A stretch of DNA of 64,000 nucleotides from Oscarella lobularis. Lineage: Eukaryota > Porifera > Homoscleromorpha > Homosclerophorida > Oscarellidae. Positions 21,025 through 31,587 of this stretch are shown piece after piece. Position 1 is the stretch's first letter. Every line of letters begins with the position of its first letter. The translations under genes were made by a program, and so were the position numbers. The notes below the pieces were generated by a model. That model did no database searches. It saw only the letters and a program-made list of their open reading frames with translations, and was not told the origin of the DNA. The DNA lies in NCBI RefSeq assembly GCF_947507565.1, contig NC_089184.1, positions 2,170,001 through 2,234,000 on the forward strand, given 5' to 3'.

Positions 21025-22979
21025 CAGTCGAACCCCGCTGCAACGACCACCCTTCGGACACGTAACAGGCGGTCGCTAAAGCGAGGTGGTCGTCCACCCG
21101 AAAATGTAGTGTAGGCGGCGAAAATGCAGTGTAGACGGAGAACGTGTAGTGTGCAATGTGTTTTTTTATTCGCTGTCACTCTCAACGGACTCTTCATGCA
21201 CAACAAATGACATGATAGATGTTTGTCTGCCTTCTAATTGCGAATGAAGAAGTTTTTCCTGAAGTTTACCTTCAAGAGAGACGCAGTCCGAAAGACATTC
21301 GTTGTAGCCTCGTCAGACGGCAAATAGCTTCAGACTCTCTGTGGCAGCACGTGCTTCAGAAATGGATGTGATGTTCGTCTCTGCCACTTCTTCTTCATCC
21401 TCGTGCTCTTCGCAATCTTCATCCGAAGATTCTTGATTTCTCTCTGAAACAAATTCGTCCAGCAGGTCATTCTCCCAGCCTTTCTCCAAAACCTCCGTTG
21501 TCGGAGCGCTCTCGTCGAAAGCAATATAATTGGCAGCATCTGCACTTTGTGGAAGGCCAAGACTAGCTATGTGCTGCTGTAAAACCTGTTCGTCACCGTT
21601 CTCTGTAGATGATTCATGGTCTGAAATTTCTTCCCGCTGTTTATCGAAACCGGCTTTTCTGAAGCAATTTCGTACAGTAGCTGCTTTAATAGCCGAAACA
21701 GACAATTTTATCCACAGACATGCATCAAGAACGGTGAACGACTTTGCCATTTCGGATGCCGCAAGCCACGACTCCATCTTGCAGAGGACAGTTCGAAGCA
21801 TTTTAGAACGATAGTGACACTTCATGTTCTGGATAACGCCTTGGTCTAGCGGTTGTAAGAACGACGTTGTATTAGCAGGGAAGAACTGAATTTTCACGTG
21901 TGAAAGTTGCAAATCGCCACTTTTGTGAGACGACGCGTTGTCTAAGAAGAGAAAAACATGTCGATTCTCAGCAAGCATTGTTTGATTGAAACGTTTGATC
22001 CAAACGCTGAAAATTCGCCAGTCATCAAAGCTTTTTTGTTTGACTTCCATGTGACTGGCAATCGATGAAGTGGAACTTTTTTAAAGCAGCGGAGTTTCTT
22101 TGAATGGCCGATAAATAATGCCGTCTCGAAGTCACCAAGAAGGTTCACGCACAGAACGACGGTAAATCTCTCTTTCGACTTCTTTCCCCCAGCACTGTCA
22201 GTCCCCCTTACTGCTAAGGTTTTTTCTGGTAGGGCGCGAAGAAAGAAGGCAGTCTCGTCCACGTTGTAGATATTCTTCTCGTCATGATTTTCAATTATGG
22301 CTGGAAGGCGCCCAATCCAATCATCCACGGTCAGTTCATCGACGCTCGCTCGCTCTCCTGAAAGAATTTTGGAACCTATGTTGTGACGGTTTTTGAAGCG
22401 TGCCAGCCAGCCGTTCGATGCTTTAAATTCGCTTTTGTGTAAATTTTTAGCAAATTCCATTGCTTGACATTGAATCATTGGTCCGCTAATGGGCGTTCCG
22501 CTACCGCGCGCTCGCTCAAACCAGCGAAAGGTCAACTCGTCGATGTCTTCATATTCGCTCCCGAATCGAAGTTTTTTCCGCTTTGGATTACTGTTTCGCT
22601 CGTATTCGTTCATTGTTTCAACCTTTCGCTTCAAAACCTGCTGAATCTGCGATTTGCTTACCCCGAACATCACTGCAAGCTGTCTTTGACTCTTTTTCTC
22701 GCCTTCGCGAAGCACTTTCACTCGATCTTCAAGTGTAAGGGATGTTCGTTTTTGCTTAGACATGACGCAACAGGTAAGCGGCAGCTGCACAAGCGAGTAA
22801 ACAGAGGATGCGCACGACTGGGGCACGATACGAGGTGGTCGCTAAAGTGAGGTTAACCGGTCTCTTATGCGGGTTAGAAATGTACTAGTAAACATATGAA
22901 ATATTCCGTTCTACTTAGAAGTGGTCATTGTAGCGGGGTGGTCCGTTAACTGAGGTGGTCACTAAGCGGGGTTCGACTG
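21025..22979 (-). mobile_element. Tigger/pogo-type transposon
   Basis: The element starts with CAGTCGAACCCCGCT at 21025 and ends with its inverted copy at 22979. TA duplications lie at 21023-21024 and 22980-22981. Subterminal copies of a GGTGGTCGCTAAAG-type motif occur in both arms (about 21067-21090, 22830-22850 and 22940-22965), likely transposase binding sites. The 1955-bp element carries one transposase on the minus strand with a single frameshift. Confidence 0.92.
21313..22763 (-). pseudogene. Tigger/Jerky-like transposase (one frameshift)
   Basis: The transposase starts at the ATG near 22763 (MSKQKRTSLTLEDRV) and has two N-terminal DNA-binding units: a CENP-B-like helix-turn-helix around QRQLAVMFGVSKSQIQQVL and a second one ending in ASNGWLARFKNRH. 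The DDE_1 catalytic core follows, with Asp in NVDETAFFLRALP, FLFLDNASSH and PLDQGVIQNMK, then an acidic tail. Frame 22826-21942 passes into frame 22050-21313 through what looks like one missing base near 22010, between KKALMTGE and FSVWIKRF. All catalytic Asp residues remain, so inactivation looks recent. Confidence 0.9.
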
Positions 22980-24676
22980 TATTCTGCTCGTAGTGTGACT
23001 ATCTTGGACGATATTTGTTAAACGTTTGACCAAAAGAGTAATGTACCCGTCTCAACGGTTGGTTACAGCTCTCGTTCAGATGCAGAAGACATTCAGACAG
23101 TTTCCAATGTTGTCCAAAAGAAGAAACTGTTACATTTTATACCACAGCGATCCCACACAGCCTTTCTTGAGCAGAAATTGGATTCATTGGCTAACTGGGA
23201 CAGAGATAAGACCTCGGAGTGGATAACGAAAAAGAAAAAAGAATATGTACAATTTAATCGTGGACTAGCTGAGAATGACAATAGTGACATAGACACAGAT
23301 GAAGGTTAAGCATCTACCGCTACTTAATTAATATTGAAATGCATAAAAAAGTTGCTACTCGGGTGTATATTTAGCAGAGTAGCAGAGCAAATGCTGCAGT
23401 AGTCGTTTGGGTGGCCTTGTTAGTCATAAAAATCAGGATCGAAGTAGTCTAGCAGCCACTTCCTCCTACATACTTCTGTCTTGGCGAGATATTTTCGTAC
23501 ATCTACGACTTTACGATGCCAAGGACATTTGATTTCTTTGAATCAATGGGCAGTCTTTGGGCTTCCAATGGACATCTGAACGCGCCTTAGCACCTGATCG
23601 TCTGCTTCGTCCACGTTCCTGGAAGTAGTCGTCAGGAGCGCCTTAGTGATAGCATTAACCTATTTAAGATCTACTCCCACCCCAAGAGCAATGGTCGCAA
23701 ATACAACTCGCACGACACCATCTGGCACGCCGAGGCTCTCAATGACCGTTTTTTTGATGTGCTGAGTAGTATTGAAATGATACATCGCAAAAATTCGGTT
23801 CTTACTAATGTGAGAAGCTCCCGCGGGAAAATACGAGTCCTCACCAAGATTGAAATGAAAGAAACAAAACAGTTCTGCGCACAGATTTAATGACCGGCAG
23901 CAAACAATCATTCGGGGAGCATGACGCTTGAGAGCTCTAAGTGAGTGTCCTCATGTCGCTCTCACTATCAGAACGTGAATGAACAGAATAAAAATTTTTA
24001 GGCCTATCTGGACACTTGCTATTGAATTTACAGCGTTCCATTTGTAGACATTTAACGATGTCTTTTCTAATGTTCAAAGTTACTGTGGCAGTGCAAGCTA
24101 ATATTGGGGTGCCCTGGCACTAACGAACGCCCTTACTTCGTGAAGTCGACCGTACGCAGGACGAAAGTCTCTGTTCCATTTCGATACGCAGTGCGCCTCA
24201 TCCACGAAAACAGCCATTGCACTGATAGTGCTATGTATTAAATCTCTCCATCATGATGACATAAGAGCTTCAGGAGTAGTATACAAGAAAGTTTGTTCAC
24301 CACAGTTCTCTTCGTTACACAACAAATCTTTAAGTACACCCGCTCCACACAACAAAATAGCTGCGCTGACGTCTTCTTTTTGCAAAAGATTTAACTTGGT
24401 CAATCATGAGTGAAATCAATGGACATATGACAATAACGGTGCTTCCTGATTTCTGCGATCAACAAATATTAGTTATTAAATGACGACGAGGACGACACGG
24501 GATTTGCCGAGGGTGCTAACGAAGTGTGCCCGAGGGTGTGGACGAGGATATCCCGTTTCGCCCGAGTTGACAGGTGATAACTCACTTATACCTCGTGACG
24601 CCTTGTCAAATGTCAAATTTCCACGTGACGGCTTCGTGCTCTGTTCCCGTCATTGGAAGGAAAATCGCACGCGGCG

Positions 24677-26023
24677 ATGGGCGACCCCGATCCAGATCCC
24701 GACGATTTGGACGATTTCGTCGTTCCCCCGCGCAAAAAGAAAAGTCGAACAGCTGTGGGCGGCGATTTCGTTCGCCAGTTTCCGAGAGAAAGAGCTCAGC
24801 AATGCCAGAAAAGGATATACGCCGTCAAACACGGCAAAGAATAACATATGGGCTGAATCGCTCTTCCTCGACTGGCTTGGGGAGCGGAACGCTACCATAC
24901 GCGACAACGGCTCGCAAAAAGATCATACGAACGAAATGGGTCGACTCACTTTGCTTTCCAATAGGAGCGACGAAGAACTGTCTACTTGTTTGTCGCGATT
25001 GCTAATGGAAGTAAGGAAGACAAAAGGCGAAGAGTATCCGCCTTTCGACGTTGCACAATTTGCTCTACCCACTCCAACGCGTCGTCCGCGAGCGGAAAAA
25101 CGGCCGACGATCGACTTCTTTCGAGATGCAGTGTACGCCGAAATGCGAAATACAATGGACGTCGTCTGCAGAAGCCTGCACGGACGAGGCTTCGGCGCCG
25201 AAAAAAGGCGCACATCATCAATTTCCTACAACGAAGAAGAGGCTCTTTGGTCAAAGACCATCATAGGCGTCCACAATCCTACGGCGCTTTTACGCGCCGT
25301 CTTTTTTCTCAACGGCAAAAACTTTTGCTTACGTGGTCGAGAAGAACATCGCAAGCTAAGCCGGACGAAGCTAATTCGTGACCCGCCTTCTTTCGACGAC
25401 AAGGTGAAATCCTATAACTACGTCGAGAACGGGTCCAAAAACAACCCTGGCGGTCGGTCGGGCCCATTTAAAGTTAGCTAATAAGAAAGTCGTTCAATTT
25501 GCTGTACCAGCGCTTGGAGAGCGATGCCACTGCTCCGTACTAGATCGATATCTCACACGGTTGGCGCCCGACTCGCGCGATAATTCATTCTATTTCAAGC
25601 CGCTAGAGAAAGCACCCGAGGATCCCAACGCCGCGTGGTTTTTCCCGAAGTTTGTATTGGGCAAGAACGCGTTCAGCAGCGTGGTCAAAACAATGTGTGC
25701 GGAAGCAGAAATCGAAGAAAAAAGCAACCACAGCCTACGCGTTGCTGGCGCCACTCGACTCTTCAGTGGAGGCGAGCCGGAAAGAGCGTACCGGTCATCG
25801 GTCGGTTGAAGCACTACGTCTCTACAAGCGCCCCTCGGAGGACCAACTTCGTACTGCGTGCGCGGTTATTAGTGGGAAAGAAAACGCCTCGACCTCACCT
25901 CCTGAGACTACGACGCCGTCGAGTCCGGAAAAGCGATCCGATGCGAGTGTCATTCAAGGCGCATCTGGCCTGCCTTCGATCGCAATGGGCACTGTGAAAA
26001 ACTGCACGTTAATTTCATTATGA
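24677..26023 (+). pseudogene. Crypton-type tyrosine recombinase (DUF3504-like), frameshifted
   Basis: The plausible start is ATG 24677 (MGDPDPDPDDLDDFVVPP). After a shift near 24775 the frame continues with NARKGYTPSNTAKNNIWAES and the conserved LLMEVRKTKGEEYPPF, then VFFLNGKNFCLRGREEHRKL with the first catalytic Arg. A second shift near 25470 leads to VVQFAVPALGERCHCSVLDR and NHSLRVAGATRLFSGG (the His-x-x-Arg box). A third near 25790 leads to GHRSVEALRLYKRPSE, which supplies the last His and the nucleophile Tyr. All key residues remain although the frame is broken. This matches the recombinase domain found in Cryptons and in domesticated proteins such as KIAA1958 and ZMYM2. It sits inside the RecQ pseudogene in opposite orientation. 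I could not define element ends. Confidence 0.82.
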
Positions 26024-26134
26024 GTGACAGAAAGTAGTTGTTTGCTTACTAATTTGTTTGGTAGAAGTGTCCGGAAATCCAATTAATATGCACACCCTAG
26101 GGAGAATAACGGGTAACTAATAGCAACTCCCTAC

Positions 26135-26154
26135 GGATGGCATCGATGCCATCC
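26135..26154. repeat. 20-bp perfect palindrome
   Basis: GGATGGCATCGATGCCATCC is identical to its own reverse complement. It lies in the sequence separating the Crypton-type gene from the RecQ motif I segment and may mark the edge of an insertion. Confidence 0.85.
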
Positions 26155-26639
26155 CTAGGGCGAATACGGGTTTTATTGCCCTGTCGGTCCCTTTACCGCG
26201 CCCCCGCATTGAGGTATTATCTGGTCTATCCATAACCATGTAATCGTACACAAAGGGAAGTGCTTGATACCACAGAGATTTGCAATCTGTCGGCAACCAA
26301 GAAAAGACGTACGTTCCTGTCATGAGCGCCTCAATGCATGCATGTTGTTCATTATTCAGCTTCAACAAAGGTCTACGTAGTTTCTTTAGAGCAAAAGCAA
26401 TCCCTTGACTGAAAGCGTTGCTCTCTAGGGTCCGTGGAAAATCTTTTTCAGCCATGATAACCTTACGAAGACAGAACAAACCAGAGCAATCGAAAGGACT
26501 ATCGCGTGAGGCACAGGTGAGACTGACTAAAATAAGGTCAGGATGAAAAGAAAAATGGCAAAATTGGCAAAACAAGATGCCGCTGACCGGTGTAGTAAAC
26601 AGTAGAATACAAATATCCAAATGAACGTTATCGTGGTAT

Positions 26640-27107
26640 TGTCGTTTGGGCCGCTAATGTGGCCGAGATTGGGAGCGATTTGATCTTGACGAATTTGCAA
26701 CGAGCGAGAGATTCGAAAGTACGGATAGACTCGGAAAGAAGTTTAACGCACGCATGCATTTGCTATTTCGTGCGAAACCGCTTTGGGCGAAAATTCCACG
26801 ATTCCGTGGAAAATCTGGTCCATGCGTGAACAGTGTGTACCAGGCCCTTTCTCCGCGAGTTCATCCGGGACTCCCTTCAGGAGAAAGGACCTGGGTACGA
26901 GGCTAGGTTAGGGAGAGGCGATTTAGACAATTGAAGCTAATTAAACAACTCATTGCGCTTGCTGACCCGTTGTAGGGCAATGCTCTAATAATGAAAATAT
27001 CTCGTGAAAGTTGCAAAGAACGTATTTGCCAAAATTTTGCAGATTTGTTCAAAAAACGAAACTAAGGTGTATTTTAGAAGGCCATTATATTTGAATAATG
27101 AATTTGT
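26640..27107. other. no gene recognised
   Basis: No open frame of note. A tract ACCAGGCCCTTTCTCC near 26840 and the inverse GGAGAAAGGACCTGG near 26880 form an imperfect inverted pair. Confidence 0.4.
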
Positions 27108-27545
27108 GTGGCTGTGAAATGTAACAAAAATGCACCAATGTTGGCGTGGCTAGCAGCGTCTATAAAAAAGCGCCACTGGCGTCCTAGAAGTATTCGCGAG
27201 CGACGTGCAAGAGCGCAGCTCGCGCTCAAAAACGCGATGTTGACACGCTGGCGCTCTGTTGATCAATTGATCTATGCCTTCGGGTCTCTAACGCGAAGAC
27301 GTGCAGAATTGCGCGAATCCCGGTGCACGGGGACGCGTCAACGTTGAGCTGCGCGAAGTGCTTGAAGCGTTCGACGCAAGGAGCATCGAACCGGCGAAAC
27401 AAAGCAACCAAGAGACATATTTAGTCAAAATATGTATCTATTATCACATAAAAGATTTTGCTTACCCCAAACAATGTCTTAGACTTAATAAAATGACGCA
27501 AATGACCACTTCTCTCTTTATTCGCGTTCTCTACTTTGGAACATA
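27108..27545 (+). pseudogene. partial second copy of the 56.7-60.5 kb gene
   Basis: The plus strand carries segments related to the gene at 56691-60544. A block GCAAGAGCGC...GCTCAAAAACGCGATG corresponds to 56892-56925. A second block encodes LEAFDARSIEPAKQSNQET and runs into a 3' segment that parallels 60255-60470, including TTAGTCAAAA and the CCACTTTTCT-like region. Compared with the other copy, the middle exon and the Tigger insertion are absent. The frame 27301-27546 is open, but I cannot reconstruct a whole gene here, so it may be a retained fragment. Confidence 0.5.
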
Positions 27546-27611
27546 GATCAAAGTATTTTTAAGCTTGTTTTATTTTTGAAATTTTCAACCCGTATTAAGG
27601 ATATTACCACC

Positions 27612-27890
27612 TTAATTAAGATTGGCAAGATCTCCTTGATCCATTGGTGGAATGAGCGACCTTCTATTGGAAGGCAAGAACATTGTAGTGACTGCCATCG
27701 GAAGACTGCAGCTTGTTAGTTGAGGAGGTGCAGGTGCGTTGTGAGGAAGAAACAAAATTTTGAATTGTATAACGTTTTTTCGACATTTTCTGACCAAGGG
27801 AACGAACATGTTATGGAACCAATCAGTAAACAATTTTGTGTCTATCCAGCTTTTGTTCTGTAAAAAATAATCCACAGGCAAGATGCTCAT
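27612..27890 (-). pseudogene. Tigger/Jerky-like transposase fragment
   Basis: The minus-strand frame contains KSWIDTKLFTDWFHNMFVPL, then FLPHNAPAP where the second catalytic Asp has become His, and SLIPPMDQGDLANL with the third Asp. This is the middle of a DDE_1 core; N- and C-terminal parts and terminal repeats are not visible. It is different from the two complete Tigger elements in the window. Confidence 0.75.
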
Positions 27891-27914
27891 TTCTATGGCG
27901 CAGGATTGGTGCCA

Positions 27915-28135
27915 AAAATAGTTCTTTTATTTCTTCCGCTACTTATATTTCTTCTGCTACTTTAATTTCTTTCGCTTTATTACTTCCTTTACCTTTTATT
28001 TCTTTGTCTACCTTATATTTCATCCGCTATATTTCTACCGGTATATTTCTACCGCCTCATTTTCACCGGTGTATTTCTAACGCTTCGTTTCCACCGGTGT
28101 ATTTCTACCGCTGAATTTCTTTGGCTGTGTGTTTT
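27915..28135 (+). repeat. degenerate TTTCTACCG/TTTCTTCCG repeats
   Basis: Pyrimidine-rich units of about 16-18 bp such as TATTTCTTCCGCTACT and TATTTCTACCGGT repeat with drift across the stretch. Confidence 0.7.
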
Positions 28136-28199
28136 TTGAAGTGCTGTTTTGTGCGCATGCTCCTCCAAAGAGCGTTTTGAGCGCATGCTTATCCGAAAT

Positions 28200-28462
28200 T
28201 TCACTTTGCTTCCGGCTCCCTCATAAATAGCGATAGCGAGGAAAAACTCCGCCAAGCCGCTGAGCTTCTGAAAGAGATGCTGAAAAACGCTCGCACAGGC
28301 GCATCATCTACTGACCGTTTCGGTACGCTCTCATGGTTCATCGCTGGGGAAGCTGCTGGTACGATCGTTGTCTGTTGTCTTATCACTTTTCTCTTCTCAC
28401 CAGAGAATGTGAGACTGCCTTCGCAAATTGCGTTGAATACGTCTGCTCCGAAAGATACGTGA
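28200..28462 (+). other. possible exon with a hydrophobic segment
   Basis: The plus frame reads SDSEEKLRQAAELLKEMLKN and then a hydrophobic stretch GEAAGTIVVCCLITFLF. It ends in a good GTGAGT donor near 28459. The minus strand is also open over the same region (28590-28201), so strand choice is uncertain. It may be an upstream exon of the G2E3-like relic that follows. Confidence 0.35.
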
Positions 28463-28609
28463 GTCGATCGGTGCTGCTTGTTCTGGTCTATTTGTTGTTT
28501 CTCTTTGTTTAGTTTGAGGAATTTTTCTAGAGAGCACGCTAGGCTTTCAACTTCATCTTCTTTGTCTGCTGGTCGTCTCAAACCTGACATTAGTCATAGA
28601 AAAGAAAGG

Positions 28610-29375
28610 CGGCGTGGCAATTTGCTAACTCCTGCGAAACCACAAACGTGGACGAGGTGTACCTGTCTCTCCAGCCCCGACGACCGTACTGCTCCATCTC
28701 GGCCCTACAAAGTGAAGCTACAAAAAGCAGGATTGGGAGAGAAGGAGGGGTCAATCTCCCTCGTCCACTGAAGTGCACAGAGAACTTCTTGACGCGTTTT
28801 CACCTCACCAAAGTACTGGTTACGAGTGGGTGCGAACGTCAGGCTACGGCAATAAGGAGCTGGAGAGTGTCCGAGACTTACAGGGGGCGGCAATCTTGCA
28901 CATATCATTGGAACAGGCCAAGTGCTACATAGGTCCACTACTAGAAAACTGTCTCTGAAACCATTCGCAGAAAGCAGTGACATAGTACAGAAAAATAGTT
29001 GCTAACTCTTGCAGTTCAAGTCTTTTTCCTAGGAATGCCTTTACTGCAAATCTCCGAGGAAAATGTTGGATTTCAAAGAGCACGTTCAGTCATGCGGTAA
29101 ACCAGGGTAAGTGGAACTGACAAAAATAACTCTAATTTGTCCTGCTACTGTACTGCCGAAATAGTGACAATGTGGATTGTGATAGCGAAGACGAGTTCAA
29201 GAGTGCAGCTCCTTTTCGGCAATCCAGAAATGTGAAGAATAACACGATGTCATTGTTCCATGCTTCTGCGTAAGTCTGTTTATTCCTTGCTAAATAATAA
29301 CGGAACTTTCTTTCTGTGAAAAGCAAAGAAGGTTGCAGAAGATATTGATCTAATTGACGATACCTAAGTTTCATA
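28610..29375 (+). pseudogene. G2E3-like (HECT E3 family) N-terminal region, decayed
   Basis: The plus strand encodes CLSSPDDRTAP with KVKLQKAGLGEKEGSISL. After a one-base shift near 28770 it continues with TEVHRELLDAF, GYEWVRTSGYGNKELES and ISLEQAKCYIGPL. This is the pattern seen at the N-terminus of many invertebrate and fish proteins annotated as G2/M-phase-specific E3 ubiquitin ligase-like. After an acceptor CCTAG at about 29033 a small Cys/His unit follows (ECLYCKSPRKMLDFKEHVQS), bounded by a GTAAAC donor, and then an exon encoding SDNVDCDSEDEFKSAAPF. No HECT domain can be recognised downstream, so the gene is partial or decayed. Confidence 0.55.
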
Positions 29376-29379
29376 AGAG

Positions 29380-31500
29380 ATTGATCTCATACAAGATGGT
29401 CTGATAACGTTTACAAACGTTACCGCTAGAGGAAATTTAAATGACGTGACCATATTACTGCATGTACTGTTGCATTTTCATATAACGCCCTTTAGTTGCG
29501 TCAAATAAGAGCACAACAGGATGCAGCTTAAGAGAACTCCCTGAAGGCTGACCAAGAAGAGGTGCCGCTAGTCAACGGTTATTTCATATGATCTTTACTA
29601 TGATGCATTGATCCATATGTTTATGATAACGAAGTGAAGAAACGCAAGGATTATTTGAAGGTGGGATGCCTTTTTTGACATATTATTACAATGGTGACTT
29701 TTAGCTACGTCAGTCTTACAGACGGCAACTGGCGGGCCCTTTTACCTCTTTCGTCGAAAAATGACAAGTACGGCGTGGTGACAGTAAATGTAACATATCC
29801 TGATTCTTCTATTGTAGGACTAGGACGTTTTATTTTGGGTTTCTATTCACGAATCCATTGCCGAGCCTTGTTACATCAAAGTTTTGAATGCCAGTTGTCG
29901 TCCGGCGGGAGAACTTCGTTTAGAAACCGCATTGTTTATCCCAATTGGTGACCTGTTTCATGGAAAAGCACACGTCAATCTCATAGAACATGTCTCGGAA
30001 AAGCCTGTCGAGGTGAACTTCAAATCTATGTAACAAATTGTAACAAAAATTAAGACAGAGCATTGCCCAACTCTTTTCAACTGCCGGTCAAAGTGATCAA
30101 GAGCAAAAGATCAAGACGTGCGTTAATCCGCGGTGTGTGTGTCGTGCCACAAATCTTTTGCAGCTTGATTGAAATTGACAAAAGTATGTCTTCAAAGATA
30201 AGGGAAGAAAATGCTGTTGCACTTTTTCTGCGACGAGGAAATATAACTGAAGAAGCAATGACATACTGTCGCCGCAGACGATTTGATCCATGAAAGCAGA
30301 TAAACGTATAATAAAGTCTGTTGAGAAAACATCTGCCAAACTGTATACCAATTAATTCAACAAAAAAATGATATAGCTTTATTTAGCAATGCTACGACTG
30401 ATGATAGCTTTCCTGATAAATAAAACTCTGGATTCGTCGAAGTAACGATTTTAGGACAGTTTTTTCAAAGTCTGTCATTTGGTACACGTTAGTTTATTGA
30501 AGACCTCGTTATTTTATTCCAGTGTTAGAAGAATCGCATGTGAAGGAAAGCGACTGTGCTTAAGCGCTAATATTTACCGAAGAGGAAGACCAGCGTTTTG
30601 GGAAAAGATACAACAACGGATAAGACTTGAAGACGGATGCACCTAACAATGCTTGTGTCAGAGAAAGGCACCTTGAGCCTCGCAGGAGCAACTTGCCAGT
30701 TGACGAGACATCAAAGAAACCGTCATCAACGATGCCATTTCTAGAACAAAGAATGTCAAATATCATAGAAGGAAGGAAAAAACGCAGCTGACAATTCCTT
30801 CTCCTCTCCCTTGAGCCAAAAGAGGGCTTCAGAAAAAGAAACCTGGCCTTCGTAAAGAATGATGACATCTAGAAGCGTCCTTAATAAGCTTGAAATAAGG
30901 AAGCAAAATAGAGGAGAAAATGAAAAAGAAAAACGACTTATCGCCACAATGCAAAAGCATGAATGACGTCAGTAATATTTTTTGAGTTTGTGCGAAATTT
31001 TAACAGTCGCATGAGGGAACGCGGAAAACATATGCTGTGTTGAAAAATTCCTCTAGCCACGAAATTGGAACGAAACTGTCTCATATAAGATAGAATTTCT
31101 TCCTCCAGTACATCTCCTTTGCCTCAACAACTTCAAAATTAACAGTAAAAAGCTACTTGCTAGATCCTATCTTGATGATGTTGACAAAGGAAAAGACATA
31201 CTGCGAATCAACATAAAGCAAGCTATCTACTTTGTTCGGCAAGCTTCGAAATCGATTAAGGAATATCTTTGAAAGATATCGGTAATTTTTTCAAAATTTT
31301 ATATGAAGATGACTGCAACATGGGTAAGGACAATCAGTGTAATGTTTTATGAATTATATTTTTTGTTAACAGAAGTCGACGTCAGCAATAAGGTGGAGGA
31401 AAGTACATTGTCTAAAGGTGAAAGAAACAATTGCATACTGTTACCGCCATACAGGTGTAATAACGTGTTTCTCGCCTAGTCGAGTCTGATCTATATTCTC
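29380..31500. other. no confident gene
   Basis: Open frames at 29691-29951 and 30063-30293 (plus) and near 30600-30850 may be remaining exons of the G2E3-like gene, but I see no HECT signature. The rest is AT-rich without recognisable features. Confidence 0.4.
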
Positions 31501-31587
31501 TTTACACGCACATTCTACCCCTCCCTCATTGAGTCCCGTATCTCGCTTTGCCACACCACTGCATACTCTAGAGGGGGTTCTCAAATC

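Larger units (their letters stand above)
23385..26456 (-). pseudogene. RecQ-like DNA helicase, split and decayed
   Basis: Minus-strand pieces follow the order of a RecQ helicase. First come KKLRRPLLKLNNEQ and a degraded Walker A, LPTDCKSLWYQ (26456-26180). After an interruption, MIDQVKSFAKR, TTPEALMSS and the Walker B box [21 protein letters not shown] follow (24405-24100). Then come NIRKDIVKCLQ with CPDRPKNFYSVH (about 24060-23960), and finally IFAMYHFNTTQH and VVRVVFATIALGVGVDL (23911-23660). Beyond the stop, DDYFQERGRS and RRKWLLDYFDPDF (about 23640-23420) match the RecQ motif VI and zinc-binding region. RecQ enzymes unwind DNA 3' to 5'. Stops, shifts and the missing Lys-Gly loop show loss of function. 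The gap between motif I and the rest holds the Crypton-type gene on the other strand. Confidence 0.82.

Noticed and set aside
28201-28590. Minus-strand 129-aa open frame
   Set aside because: It has no recognisable motif and overlaps a plus-strand stretch with a better splice donor. The strand could not be settled, so it is not listed as a gene.
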